Source: Verrucomicrobiota bacterium (GTDB lineage: Bacteria > Verrucomicrobiota > Verrucomicrobiia > Chthoniobacterales > UBA10450). From it: DNA of 39,248 bases. Below are positions 5,274 through 13,064 of this stretch, one piece after another; positions within the stretch are counted from its first letter, which is position 1, and every line of letters begins with the position of its first letter. The stretch covers positions 1-39,248 of the forward strand of contig QHMY01000042.1 in assembly GCA_003218305.1 (NCBI GenBank), in the 5' to 3' direction. The notes beneath the pieces were generated by a model that saw nothing but the letters and a program-made list of their open reading frames with translations, made no database searches and had not been told where the DNA came from. Both the position numbers and the translations under genes were made by a program.

Positions 5274-7460
5274 TTATTCTGAAACACGTGGCGTAAATCT
5301 CCTTGTTATGCCCCAATAACCGCGAATATCATCCTTCCGTCCCTTCGTCACTTTCAGCCGGCGCAGCGCCTTGCCTACGCCCATTTGCAATTGGCGTGTG
5401 GTCGGCTCGTGGACGCTCAGGGCCAAAAGATTCACAATCTGAGTCGTTGCCATAAACGGGCTATTGTCTGGCTCAGCTTCCGAAGTAACCGTAAAGAGAT
5501 TCTCCAGCGCATCCAAGATCGGGTCTTCCGCCCCGTACCCCTCATTGATCTCATCACGATGCTCTTCTTCTTCTGGCGTCAACTTCCAAGCGTTTTTGTC
5601 TTGGTCGTATAGGTAGGCGGCTTGCGCCCAGAGTTGTATCGGGTCAATATTGCGTGTATAAGCCTCCCATTGGATACCCAGCAGTTCGGCGCTCAGAAAG
5701 CGTCTGTTGCCCGTGGCATCCATCAGGAACCCGGCATTGTCCAAGTTGATTGTGCCGACAAAGGAAGCGCGCGCCGGTCGGTGTACTTCGTTTTTGGCAT
5801 ACGGCACACGGTAACTGCATTCAGGGCGGGTCAGGAATGCCTTTAGCCCTTCGATGTCCGCCTTGCGTGTCGTGGCGCCCAGCTCAGCCACCTCCCAGAT
5901 GAAGTTGCCAGCCAGCCAGCGCAGATGGTCGGTGTTGTCAGGGACGATGGGGCTGCTCACGAAGTAGTCAGAAAGTGGAGAACAAAGCCAGCGTGCAAAT
6001 TCGCTTTTGCCGATGCCCTGATTGCCGGCCAGCACAAGCATCGGGTTTTGGATGCCGTCCAGCGCCTTGCCCACAGCGCCGATCAGCCACTTCCGCAGCC
6101 AGACAGACATGACACTCTTCAACGATCCGTCTGCCAACTGTATTGGCTCATTCTTGCAAACAAACCATCCGCCCAGCATCTCGATATAGTCTTTGCCGTC
6201 CCAGGTTAGGGAGTTGAGGAAATCACGCAGCGGGTCATAGCGGTTGGCCCACGCCTCGGCAAGTAGTACATCGAGGATAAGCGTCTTATTCTTGACGCCT
6301 TGCTCGAAGAGTTGAGCGACAATCGTCGCCTGCTCGCCATCATGCAAAGGCGAGCCATCGGCCAACTCGATACGGTCGCGCAGTTCATTCAGCTGAAAGG
6401 TGTAGCCCATGCGCCGCAGTTCAAGCTGGATCGTCTTGGACGGCCCGACCAGCGACTTGGCCTTTTTCTTTGGCGCCTCTTCATCCTCGGACTCTTCCTC
6501 TTCATCCTCCGGCGGCGTCTCTTCGTGGTTGCGCCCAAACCGCAAGCGTGGCGCCTCCGGCACAATCCGCGGCTGCCCCTTGCCGCTCGATAGCCCGCTG
6601 CGAATCGTTGCCCTGATCTCTTGCTCGGCCAGCCCGATGGCAAGCGCCACATTCTCCAACTTTTCGCCCACCTCGGACTCATCAAGCAAGCCCGACGCCA
6701 CAAGCTGCCCCAATGAAAAAGCGCTCTTATTCAATTGTTCATTGCGCCCGCCCTCGCTACTCTTGGCGAGTGCATCCAGTTCCCTGTCCAGCGCCACCCG
6801 TGCGTATTTCTCTTTGCCGTTCGCTACGCTTACGCCGTTGCCGTTGCCATTGTGATAGCCATTCGTGTTAGGAGGCGGCGTGCGCTTGGGTTCGGGCTTT
6901 CTTAGCGCTTCCAGCACTCGATCCGGCAGCGGTTGCGGCACTGTCTCATCGGGGCGCTCCAGCCAGCGGTAGAAACTCATATAGCCAGGCTCTACGCCCT
7001 TTGAGCGTGCCTCCTGCTCGCTGTAGACCACGCACGACGGCTCCAGCAGGATATAGCCGTTGGCCCGCACATCGATGCCCGGCGGCAGGCTGCCGGGACT
7101 GTTGCTGACCTTGACGCCCAGCGGCGCCATATAGATTAGGTGCGTCCCGTTCGATGGCGTCGATTGCGAGGCGGTTAGATACTCGCTGCTCAAATCTGCC
7201 ATCAACTCACGGCTGCGGTCATCGTAGTGGGATGGGTCGCCGTCCAACGCCACTACCTCGGACTTGTCGCACGCTAAGCCGATATTGGCGTCGGGCCATT
7301 TCTCCCACCACTCCTCGATCTGCGCCGGGTCGTTTGAGGCATCCTTGTAGCCGTGGGCGGTCAGCGGTTGCTTGCCGTTTGGCTCGCAGGGGAAGATAAA
7401 CCAGTTGAATTTGATATACCACTGTGCGGCGGCTTTTAACTTCGTCTTTTTGGCGGGCAT
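5274..7460 (-). CDS. Bifunctional primase-polymerase / VapE-type helicase
   Basis: 728 residues in three parts. Residues about 10-190 are a Prim-Pol (archaeo-eukaryotic primase) domain: GLACDKSEVVALDGD with acidic residues at 73 and 75, GTHLIY with His107, and GIDVRANGYILLEPS. Residues about 200-345 are a linker with an NGNG run and a long acidic-then-lysine tract. Residues about 400-700 form a VapE/VirE-like SF3-type ATPase with Walker A GNQGIGKS (479-486), a downstream WEVAEL acidic strand, and the arginine-finger-like GNRRF. It should prime and unwind phage DNA, acting with the SSB-like gene upstream and the iteron region just downstream. The ATG follows GAGGTC at short spacing. Confidence 0.88.
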   Translation of the reverse strand: MPAKKTKLKAAAQWYIKFNWFIFPCEPNGKQPLTAHGYKDASNDPAQIEEWWEKWPDANIGLACDKSEVVALDGDPSHYDDRSRELMADLSSEYLTASQSTPSNGTHLIYMAPLGVKVSNSPGSLPPGIDVRANGYILLEPSCVVYSEQEARSKGVEPGYMSFYRWLERPDETVPQPLPDRVLEALRKPEPKRTPPPNTNGYHNGNGNGVSVANGKEKYARVALDRELDALAKSSEGGRNEQLNKSAFSLGQLVASGLLDESEVGEKLENVALAIGLAEQEIRATIRSGLSSGKGQPRIVPEAPRLRFGRNHEETPPEDEEEESEDEEAPKKKAKSLVGPSKTIQLELRRMGYTFQLNELRDRIELADGSPLHDGEQATIVAQLFEQGVKNKTLILDVLLAEAWANRYDPLRDFLNSLTWDGKDYIEMLGGWFVCKNEPIQLADGSLKSVMSVWLRKWLIGAVGKALDGIQNPMLVLAGNQGIGKSEFARWLCSPLSDYFVSSPIVPDNTDHLRWLAGNFIWEVAELGATTRKADIEGLKAFLTRPECSYRVPYAKNEVHRPARASFVGTINLDNAGFLMDATGNRRFLSAELLGIQWEAYTRNIDPIQLWAQAAYLYDQDKNAWKLTPEEEEHRDEINEGYGAEDPILDALENLFTVTSEAEPDNSPFMATTQIVNLLALSVHEPTTRQLQMGVGKALRRLKVTKGRKDDIRGYWGITRRFTPRVSE

Positions 7461-7478
7461 CGCATGACCTCAGGGAAA

Positions 7479-7504
7479 GGGGCGAACGGTATTCCGTTCG
7501 CCCC
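7479..7504 (-). repeat. Perfect 11-bp hairpin between SSB-like and primase genes
   Basis: GGGGCGAACGG (7479-7489) and CCGTTCGCCCC (7494-7504) form an 11-bp stem with loop TATT. It has no T-run on either side, so it is not a typical terminator. It lies 10 bases past the SSB-like gene, before the primase start at 7460. A role in mRNA processing, stability or translation balance is possible. Confidence 0.7.
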
Positions 7505-7513
7505 GAATATCAA

Positions 7514-7900
7514 TCAAGCAAAGGGATTGCTATCGTCCTCATCCTCATCCTTCATAAACTGCACATCCGGCTTGCCCTTCGCCTTTTTGGGCGGAGCGCC
7601 GACGGCGACGCCCGCCATCGTCTTGCCGTTGTACTGCACATCGACCGGATAGAGGGCGATCTTTTTGCCGACCCACTCATCGGTATCCTCGCCCAAAAGC
7701 TCGACCAGCTTTTTGATGCGGGTCTTGTTGAGCGTCAGCTTTTGCTCAAGCTCCATAAACGACAGCACGGGCACGGTATCGCCGGATGGGAAGCTGACCT
7801 CCTCCGCCGTCTTGATCGTGACCACCTGGCGCTCGCCCTCTTCCAAATCTTCGCCCTTGAGGAAGGGATTCTTTGTGTACTTCTCGGTGTCAAATGCCAT
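7514..7900 (-). CDS. 128-aa SSB-like replication protein with acidic C-terminal tip
   Basis: ATG 7900-7898 with AAAGAGG upstream. The central part has strand-like alternation (RQVVTIKTAEEVSF, TVPVLSFMELEQKLTL, WVGKKIALYPVDVQY) compatible with an OB-type barrel. The C-terminus ends in a highly acidic tail followed by an aromatic tip (DEDEDDSNPFA), like the partner-binding tail of bacterial single-stranded DNA-binding proteins. It lies directly upstream of the primase-helicase in the same operon, which fits an SSB role. I do not recognise a named family; the SSB call rests on tail, size and context. Confidence 0.6.
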   Translation of the reverse strand: MAFDTEKYTKNPFLKGEDLEEGERQVVTIKTAEEVSFPSGDTVPVLSFMELEQKLTLNKTRIKKLVELLGEDTDEWVGKKIALYPVDVQYNGKTMAGVAVGAPPKKAKGKPDVQFMKDEDEDDSNPFA

Positions 7901-7959
7901 GGTTAAACCTCTTTCTTGAGTTGTAGTGGCGTGCCTTGAGTGGCTCTTGGCTTGCCTGT

Positions 7960-8245
7960 TGATGTGAGTGGATCACTCACCAAATCGCCTGCCGGTATCG
8001 ACTCCGGGTGTCGATCAACACTGACTCCTGCTGTCACGGGCGATCCATCTACTTACGAGTTCTACACACCTTCCTTGCGGAAGTCCCACAAAGCATCTCG
8101 CGCCGCTCACGTCGATAGGCCGTCCCTTCTATGGTGGAACTTATTCAGCGGTCTGTGACCGAGGAACAGCCGCCCCTTCAGTTTCCGACTCACAGGCGCT
8201 CATTTAGCGCCAGGAGCGGCGGCGGGAGTTGCACCCGCTGAACGC
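7960..8245 (-). ncRNA. Highly structured noncoding RNA candidate
   Basis: This 370-base gene-free stretch in the minus operon is packed with inverted repeats. Local stems are 7964-7970/7974-7980 (7 bp), 8070-8074/8079-8083 (5 bp, GNRA loop GCAA on the minus strand), 8149-8153/8157-8161, 8195-8200/8206-8211 (6 bp) and 8222-8226/8234-8238. Long-range pairings are 8101-8108 with 8214-8221 (8 bp perfect), 8081-8089 with 8134-8142 (9 bp with one G-U), and 8144-8151 with 8235-8242 (8 bp perfect, partly competing with a local stem). This is far more complementarity than expected by chance. Strand follows the operon and the GNRA loop. The class is unknown; a transposon-type guide RNA (omega/HEARO-like) or a phage giant-RNA class are possibilities. 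Confidence 0.55.
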
Positions 8246-8267
8246 TTGTCGTTTGCCGCTGGTATGG

Positions 8268-8672
8268 TTAGCCCTTGAACGATGTACCGGCGATGAGAAT
8301 CGGCGCTTTGGCATCGTTGACTCGTGTAAACTTGATTTCGCGTCCTTCCACCCAGGCGTTAAAGCAATTCGCAATATAGCGAGCGCTATAGTACGGTGAT
8401 GCGTTCTTACCTTTGCCGCCGCGCATGGATGTCTCAATCAGATGCGTATGTGCAACTTTGCGTGGGTCGACTAAATGCAGCCCGTCATCTTTGGCGATTC
8501 CAGTCCAAAAATCCTCTACCTTTTTATCGCCAAAGACCGATATCGATTCATCAATCGTGACAATACCCACGGCCATTGATGCTGCCCGGCGCAACAAGTT
8601 GCTTATCCGTCCGCTGGCTCCGGCAATCAACTCGACATAGATTGATGCGGCGATGGCGTACTCACGCATCAA
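8268..8672 (-). CDS. ParB-like protein, C-terminal part (split by frameshift)
   Basis: This frame carries the C-terminal half of the ParB-like gene whose N-terminal half ends at 8669. It stays open upstream of its nominal TTG start (8672), giving KFLVTKYRIDLMREY, which continues the sense of the N-terminal part. It holds FWTGIAKDDGLHLVDPRKVA and a NCFNAWVEGREIKF motif, the W-N-A-W-x-x-G-R type ending seen in phage ParB-like nuclease-domain proteins of about 300 residues. It is best read as one gene broken by a -1 shift in an A run at 8700-8704. Confidence 0.6.
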   Translation of the reverse strand: MMREYAIAASIYVELIAGASGRISNLLRRAASMAVGIVTIDESISVFGDKKVEDFWTGIAKDDGLHLVDPRKVAHTHLIETSMRGGKGKNASPYYSARYIANCFNAWVEGREIKFTRVNDAKAPILIAGTSFKG

Positions 8673-9169
8673 GTCAATGCGATACTTGGTAACAAGAAAT
8701 TTTTGTTGTGCGGTCGAAAGTCACCATTGATCAGAGCAACGGCGGCGCTCAGTTTGGAGTTGTCGAATAGTGATAATCCAAACTCCTCATCTAAGGCCAA
8801 CGCCCGAATGTGATCGTTGATGTTGCGTTGGCGGCCTGTGTCGGTGAGTCCGTAGAGGTTTGCTACTTCGTTGGAGTCAGCGCAATCGAATTCCTTGATA
8901 GCAAACTCGATTGATGCACCTGATTCGATGACAGCAAGCAAGCGATGGCGTCCATTGACAAGATGGCCGTGCTTTTGGCCGTCGCCATTGGGTGAAAAGG
9001 CGATGGCAATCTCGGAACCAGGCAGCCATTCACCCTTTGTCATCGTGCTGGCGTAGGACTCGACATAGCTTTGATTTACTGAGCGCTGGCGCTCATAGGG
9101 ATAGAGTTTTAGCAATTCCTCTGCGGCTGCTGGATTAATGGCTTTTGCGGCCATCTTTGTGAGTTTCAT
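8669..9169 (-). CDS. ParB/sulfiredoxin-like N-terminal part (split gene)
   Basis: The start at ATG 9169-9167 (MKLTKMAAK) has TGGAGAA upstream; a longer frame adds four residues. It contains the ParB-N-like signature GHLVNGRHRLLAVIESG (about residues 82-98), preceded by RSVNQSYVESYASTM and followed by TDTGRQRNINDHI. These phage proteins resemble the ParB nuclease/partition N-domain and often act in phage DNA metabolism. The frame stops soon after residue 155, where a run of five A residues shifts it out of register with the C-terminal part (8268-8672). One added A would restore a product of about 300 residues. Confidence 0.65.
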   Translation of the reverse strand: MKLTKMAAKAINPAAAEELLKLYPYERQRSVNQSYVESYASTMTKGEWLPGSEIAIAFSPNGDGQKHGHLVNGRHRLLAVIESGASIEFAIKEFDCADSNEVANLYGLTDTGRQRNINDHIRALALDEEFGLSLFDNSKLSAAVALINGDFRPHNKNFLLPSIALT

Positions 9170-9314
9170 AGGGTTCTCCAATCGAAAGATTTGAATCTAG
9201 TCGCTTACAGATGGATGCCCATAAAACCGTGATAAACTGTATTTGCGAATAAGTTTCACGGAATGGGCAATGACTACGGTCGTTGTCCTTTGCTTTTGTT
9301 ACACCTTTCGCCAT
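9135..9314 (-). CDS. 59-aa small ORF overlapping the ParB-like start
   Basis: Starts at MAKGVTKAKDND and overlaps the ParB-like gene by about 35 bases at its 3' end. The Shine-Dalgarno is weak. An inverted repeat (CCGTGA ... TCACGG, 9227-9261) lies inside it. Composition is protein-like and it fills an otherwise empty gap, but there is no family or strong start signal. Confidence 0.3.
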   Translation of the reverse strand: MAKGVTKAKDNDRSHCPFRETYSQIQFITVLWASICKRLDSNLSIGEPYETHKDGRKSH

Positions 9315-9336
9315 GCTTGATCTGCCCCGCCACCGT

Positions 9337-9423
9337 CTAGGCACACGCCGCCAGGAGTTCTAGGTCTTTCCGGTTGATACCGTTTGGTAAATCACCCCCG
9401 ACTTGTCTCGTGTGGAAGGGCAT
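9337..9423 (-). CDS. 28-aa small ORF after the zinc-ribbon gene
   Basis: ATG 9423-9421 starts five bases after the stop of the 88-aa gene and ends at TAG 9339-9337. The peptide (MPFHTRQVGGDLPNGINRKD ...) has a plausible helix at its end. Tight spacing to the upstream gene supports coupled translation; the function is unknown. Confidence 0.35.
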   Translation of the reverse strand: MPFHTRQVGGDLPNGINRKDLELLAACA

Positions 9424-9427
9424 GGCG

Positions 9428-9694
9428 TCAATTCAGTTCCGCCCCGCTCAAGTCACCTGCCAGCCCCGTCAGCAGCGCATAGTCAACCATGTCTACGGCA
9501 CGCCGGATGTCGCCGATCACCTGCTCCCTGTCTGCATCATCCTGCGGCCTTGCGGCAATGGCCCGCACCAGTTCATTGTTGCTCTTGAGCACGACTCGCG
9601 GCCCGCCGCACGAGGGGCAGCGGCGTGGATTCGTGCCCAGCGCTTCGCCCGTCCACTCGCAATCTAAACAGTATGCCCAGCGTGTTTGTGTCAT
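9428..9694 (-). CDS. 88-aa zinc-ribbon protein
   Basis: A CLDC ... CPSC pair (residues about 9-12 and 26-29) makes a four-cysteine zinc ribbon, followed by an alpha-helical tail (LVRAIAARPQDDADREQ, then a hydrophobic helix). The ATG overlaps the upstream TAA (TAATG), showing coupling. Such proteins are often small phage DNA- or protein-binding factors; the specific role is unknown. Confidence 0.7.
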   Translation of the reverse strand: MTQTRWAYCLDCEWTGEALGTNPRRCPSCGGPRVVLKSNNELVRAIAARPQDDADREQVIGDIRRAVDMVDYALLTGLAGDLSGAELN

Positions 9695-9918
9695 TAGAGT
9701 GTGTCCTTTTGAAACATAAAGAAACGAAACACTTTCGTAAGTCTCCCCGCATGGGCCAACGGGTAAGCGTCAGCCCATGCTTCACACAGGAGGGTATCCG
9801 CTGCACCGCCTGTCTGAGCCGGAAAGACCAGGCGATGCGCCCTAAAGGAATTTCGAGGTGTATGCTCCACTTCTTTCACCCCGCCGGTTGCTATGGGTTC
9901 GCGGTGGAAGATTGTCAT
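9694..9918 (-). CDS. 74-aa hypothetical protein
   Basis: Reads from ATG 9918 (MTIFHREPIATGG) to a TAA that overlaps the next gene's ATG (TAATG). An in-frame ATG six codons earlier lies inside the upstream 29-aa gene, so the shorter start is preferred, although no good Shine-Dalgarno precedes it. It contains LLCEAWADAYPLAHAGR and a basic, aromatic C-terminus. The TAATG junction and lack of gaps are the main support. Confidence 0.5.
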   Translation of the reverse strand: MTIFHREPIATGGVKEVEHTPRNSFRAHRLVFPAQTGGAADTLLCEAWADAYPLAHAGRLTKVFRFFMFQKDTL

Positions 9919-9920
9919 GG

Positions 9921-10010
9921 TTACAGCAGCGCCCACGTCACATAGCCGATGAGCAACACCAGCAAGAAGCCGAATAAGGCGCCGGCCATGAATTCAGGCG
10001 TTATGCTCAT
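9921..10010 (-). CDS. 29-aa single-TM microprotein
   Basis: ATG 10010-10008 with AGAGGAA six bases upstream, TAA at 9923-9921. The whole protein is a short N-terminus (MSITPEF) and one transmembrane helix (ALFGFLLVLLIGYVTWALL). Its start overlaps the stop of the coiled-coil gene by four bases (ATGA). It is one of three small membrane proteins in this operon; membrane microproteins in early phage operons can modulate host membrane proteins, but this one's target is unknown. Confidence 0.65.
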   Translation of the reverse strand: MSITPEFMAGALFGFLLVLLIGYVTWALL

Positions 10011-10447
10011 TGATTCCTCTGGGCGGGTTCTACGCCCATCCGTGCCTGGGCCAGCGATGCTTGTAGACGGCGCTCCAGTCGAGTGACGGTGATCGCCATG
10101 CGCGCCAGGATCAGTTCCAACTTGCCGATACGCAGCAACACCTCCGTCTCCTCTTCCAGCAGCGCTGCCATGCGATAGTCGAGCGGCGACGGCAAAGCGT
10201 TGATCCTCTCCCGCAGCGATTCACGGGCGTTCATCTCGTTTTCCAGCCAATCCAACATCCGATCCATGTCCTTTTGTAGCTCTATGGCATCCTGCACGCT
10301 ATCCTCCATTGCTCGTTTCACCAGCGTTGATAACCGTGGTTTGTACGGCGTTTGAACCTTCTTGCGCTTAGAGGGTGCCGGGCGAACATCGGGCAGCGGC
10401 GCATTGTCTGTGAAATTGTCTGTAAAATTTGCGTTTCCAGTAGACAT
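10007..10447 (-). CDS. 146-aa coiled-coil protein
   Basis: The start is placed at ATG 10447 (MSTGNANF) because AAGGG lies nine bases upstream; an ATG three codons earlier sits directly against that site. A polar, basic N-terminus (PAPSKRKKVQTPYKPR) is followed by long amphipathic helices over residues about 40-140 (MDRMLDWLENEMNARESL, LLRIGKLELILARMAI, RLERRLQASL). It is probably an oligomeric structural or adaptor protein. No family is recognised. Confidence 0.6.
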   Translation of the reverse strand: MSTGNANFTDNFTDNAPLPDVRPAPSKRKKVQTPYKPRLSTLVKRAMEDSVQDAIELQKDMDRMLDWLENEMNARESLRERINALPSPLDYRMAALLEEETEVLLRIGKLELILARMAITVTRLERRLQASLAQARMGVEPAQRNQ

Positions 10448-10456
10448 CAAACCCAT

Positions 10457-10694
10457 CCCTTGCTAGACTAAATCGCAATCGCCATCCAGCGATTCACACC
10501 TACCACGATGCCCCGGACGCTGAGATGCGTTAACGGCGCATGGGATGGTGTTGTCAGTCTGGCGTTACCATCCCTCTGCCTGCCAAGCTCAGATGGTAAC
10601 GCTTCAAAAACTACGTCGGTGTTAAAAGCCGATTGAACCGCTGCCCGCTCGATGCTGTGTTATGCGCCGAGCGGGTAGCTTATTTGTGCGCCGC
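10457..10694 (-). other. Intergenic region with three inverted repeats
   Basis: No gene with a usable start. Inverted repeats are an 11-bp perfect stem GCGTTACCATC/GATGGTAACGC (10562-10572 with 10592-10602, 19-base loop), an 8-bp stem CCCGCTCG/CGAGCGGG (10644-10651 with 10668-10675), and a 5-bp stem ATGCG/CGCAT near 10525-10540. One minus-strand frame stays open from about 10665 to TAG 10468-10470 with protein-like composition (EALPSELGRQRDG ...) but has no ATG, GTG or TTG near its beginning. It could be a gene remnant, a second structured RNA or an mRNA leader. Confidence 0.5.
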
Positions 10695-13064
10695 TTACTC
10701 TGCCGGTGTGCCGGCGATCTCATATTCGCTAAAGCGATCGATGCCGTCTTGCAAGTCGGGCATGGCGGGCCACTGGGCGGAGAGTTCAGTCATATCAAAC
10801 AAAGTCGGCGTGCTCTGCTTGACCTCAAGCTCGCGCAGATTCTTGAGCGCAATCGCAAAGTAGGATGGCTTGAGTTCGATGCCGATGCCCTTGCGCCCCA
10901 GCTTGACCGCTGAGTACACCTCGCTGGATACGCCCATGAAGGGCGTCAAGACGGTTTCGCCAGGGTTGGAGTAGAGTTTGATGCAGCGTTCGATAGTGCC
11001 CAGTTGGAGCGGGCATAGATGAAGCTCATCATCCGGGTCACGGGCAGCCTGATACTGGAGCGTGTCGCTCTCGCTGATGCCCGTCCAGATGCCGCCCGCC
11101 CAATCGATCCAGGTTTCATTGTCCATTTCGCCGTTGGCGACGGGCGTTACCGGCACGAGGTTATCGCCTGGCTTGTAAAAGAACAGCACCCGATCCAGGA
11201 TGGCGGGACGGCTGGATGCGCTATCCTTGCGTACCTGCACGAAGAGCAGTGCTTTGCTGTGCGTGCGGATCGCTTGCGCCTGTGGATTCTTGGCAACGAC
11301 GGCATAGCCGTGATAAATCCAGCCGTTCTCTTCATAGGCACGGATGACCTCGCCGGGGAAGTCCTTCATGCCGATGTAGCCGTCTCGACTTGCCATTGCC
11401 GGAATGTCGGCAGTATGGACGCAGGTCAAACGCCCTGGCTTGGTCACGCGCAGGATTTCACGGATGACAAATCCATAGTGACTAAAAAACTCCTCGCTGG
11501 TGCGGCTATTGCCCAAGTCGTGCTCGCTGGCCGAGTAGACATACAGGTTGGCAAACGGCGGCGAATAGACCGAGAGATCGATGCTGTTGTCAGCCAACTC
11601 AGCCAGCCGTTGGCACGAATCGCCCAGCAGCGCCGTCCAGTTATTGCCCTTGACCGTCGTCTCCTGATAGTCAAAAGCGCCCTCTTCATTGCTGTTCAAT
11701 TCTTCCATTTCGTATTTGCTCACATGCCTGATCAGTTGTTCTGACATATCTTTTGCCACGGCCTCCTTGCTCATAATCGTATCGAATACCTCTTGCTCGG
11801 ATTGCGACAGAACGACCCGGATGTTGACCGCATGATGCTGCCCAAAGCGATAACAGCGGCGGATCGCCTGATACCACTCTTCCCACGAATAGGAGAGGCC
11901 GACAAATACCTGGTTGTGGCAGTTCTGAAAATTCATGCCAAAGCCGGCAATCGATACTTTTGTCACCAGCACGCGATACTTGCCGTCCTGAAACGCTTCA
12001 ATCGCCGCCGCTTTATCTTCCGGCGAATCGCTGCCGACCACCTCAATCGATCCTGGAATAAGCCCGGCCATCAGCGCTGATTCATCATTCAGCCCCGTCC
12101 ACACGATCCACTGTTCATCGTTGGCGTTGACCAGATCGGCGGCTGCCCGGCAGCGCAGGTCAAGCGTCTCACGCCGTACCGCCCGCGCCCCGCTCAGACC
12201 ATTCAAGCCGGTAAAGACCAACTGATCGGCGGGCGTATACTGGTAGTCAATCCATACAGGCTTGACATGCAGCGGCGGCAATTCATAGCCGGCGTCATCA
12301 AAGCCGATGTCAGACGGCTTGCGGATTGACATCGCCCACGATGCCATCCAGCGATAGAAGCGCTCCTCGGCGTGATGCTTTAGTCGCCACTCCTGGCCGT
12401 TGTCATTGCCCAACTTGCGGCGCAACTTATAGCCGCCCACCTCGCTGATCGTCTCTTTGTTGGCGTGCACAAAGAACATGGCGAGCATGTCAGACATCTT
12501 GGTGATGCCGAGGAACTCGCTGTGGTTGCCGATCTCGGCACGGTCGTTGGGTGCGGGTGTGGCGGTGCAGGCCAGCTTATAAGGTGTACTGATAAACATC
12601 TCGGTTAGCTTGCGGCGGGTCGAGCTATCCAGTGCCTTGAGGATCGATGACTCGTCGATGACCACGGCGCCAAACTGCGAAGCGTCAAAATGGTCAAGCA
12701 TCTCATAGTTGGTGATCCAGAGTTTATGGTCGCCCATCACTTGTGCCTGACTCCGCACATAGCGCACATCGACATCGATCTTTTGTCCCTCGCGTACCGT
12801 TTGGCGGGCCACTGACAGCGGCGCAATGATCAGCGTCTTTTGCCCCATCAGCCGTGCCCACTCCAACTGGATGCGGGTCTTGCCCAGCCCAGTATCGGCC
12901 AGCACAGCACAGCGTCCCTTGCGACACGCCCAGACAACGATCTGGCGTTGGAAGGCAAAGAGGCCAGGGTGCACATCATCGATAGATATATCCTTGCCCG
13001 CCGAGCCAACGACGATGCGCTTGCTCCTCAGAAATGTTTCGTAGCTTGCTGGCTTGTCGATCAC
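10695..13064 (-). CDS. SNF2-like helicase fused to DNA methyltransferase
   Basis: The GTG start (13064-13062) has GGAGG at good spacing and overlaps the stop of the 39-aa gene; upstream in-frame codons are readthrough of other genes. The product is 789 residues. The N-terminal about 430 residues form a superfamily-2 helicase: GLGKT (59-63), DESS (137-140), CTATPAPND, AGFGMNF and QAIRRCYRFGQ. The C-terminal about 300 residues form an N6-adenine/N4-cytosine methyltransferase in the circularly ordered beta class, with SPPF (about residue 500) before the SAM-binding TPFMGVSSEV (about 710) and KGIGIELKPSYF. Possible roles are protective methylation, anti-restriction or DNA-processing; no restriction nuclease domain is visible. 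Confidence 0.9.
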   Translation of the reverse strand: MIDKPASYETFLRSKRIVVGSAGKDISIDDVHPGLFAFQRQIVVWACRKGRCAVLADTGLGKTRIQLEWARLMGQKTLIIAPLSVARQTVREGQKIDVDVRYVRSQAQVMGDHKLWITNYEMLDHFDASQFGAVVIDESSILKALDSSTRRKLTEMFISTPYKLACTATPAPNDRAEIGNHSEFLGITKMSDMLAMFFVHANKETISEVGGYKLRRKLGNDNGQEWRLKHHAEERFYRWMASWAMSIRKPSDIGFDDAGYELPPLHVKPVWIDYQYTPADQLVFTGLNGLSGARAVRRETLDLRCRAAADLVNANDEQWIVWTGLNDESALMAGLIPGSIEVVGSDSPEDKAAAIEAFQDGKYRVLVTKVSIAGFGMNFQNCHNQVFVGLSYSWEEWYQAIRRCYRFGQHHAVNIRVVLSQSEQEVFDTIMSKEAVAKDMSEQLIRHVSKYEMEELNSNEEGAFDYQETTVKGNNWTALLGDSCQRLAELADNSIDLSVYSPPFANLYVYSASEHDLGNSRTSEEFFSHYGFVIREILRVTKPGRLTCVHTADIPAMASRDGYIGMKDFPGEVIRAYEENGWIYHGYAVVAKNPQAQAIRTHSKALLFVQVRKDSASSRPAILDRVLFFYKPGDNLVPVTPVANGEMDNETWIDWAGGIWTGISESDTLQYQAARDPDDELHLCPLQLGTIERCIKLYSNPGETVLTPFMGVSSEVYSAVKLGRKGIGIELKPSYFAIALKNLRELEVKQSTPTLFDMTELSAQWPAMPDLQDGIDRFSEYEIAGTPAE

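Noticed and set aside
7471-7510. Intrinsic terminator between SSB-like and primase genes
   Set aside because: The hairpin is perfect but no T-run follows on either strand, and the genes are functionally linked.
7960-8245. CRISPR array or tandem repeat in the structured gap
   Set aside because: The repeats are inverted pairs of different sequence; there is no regularly spaced direct repeat.
11019-11744. 241-aa plus-strand frame inside the helicase-methyltransferase
   Set aside because: Antisense frame over a conserved methyltransferase domain, with no ribosome site.
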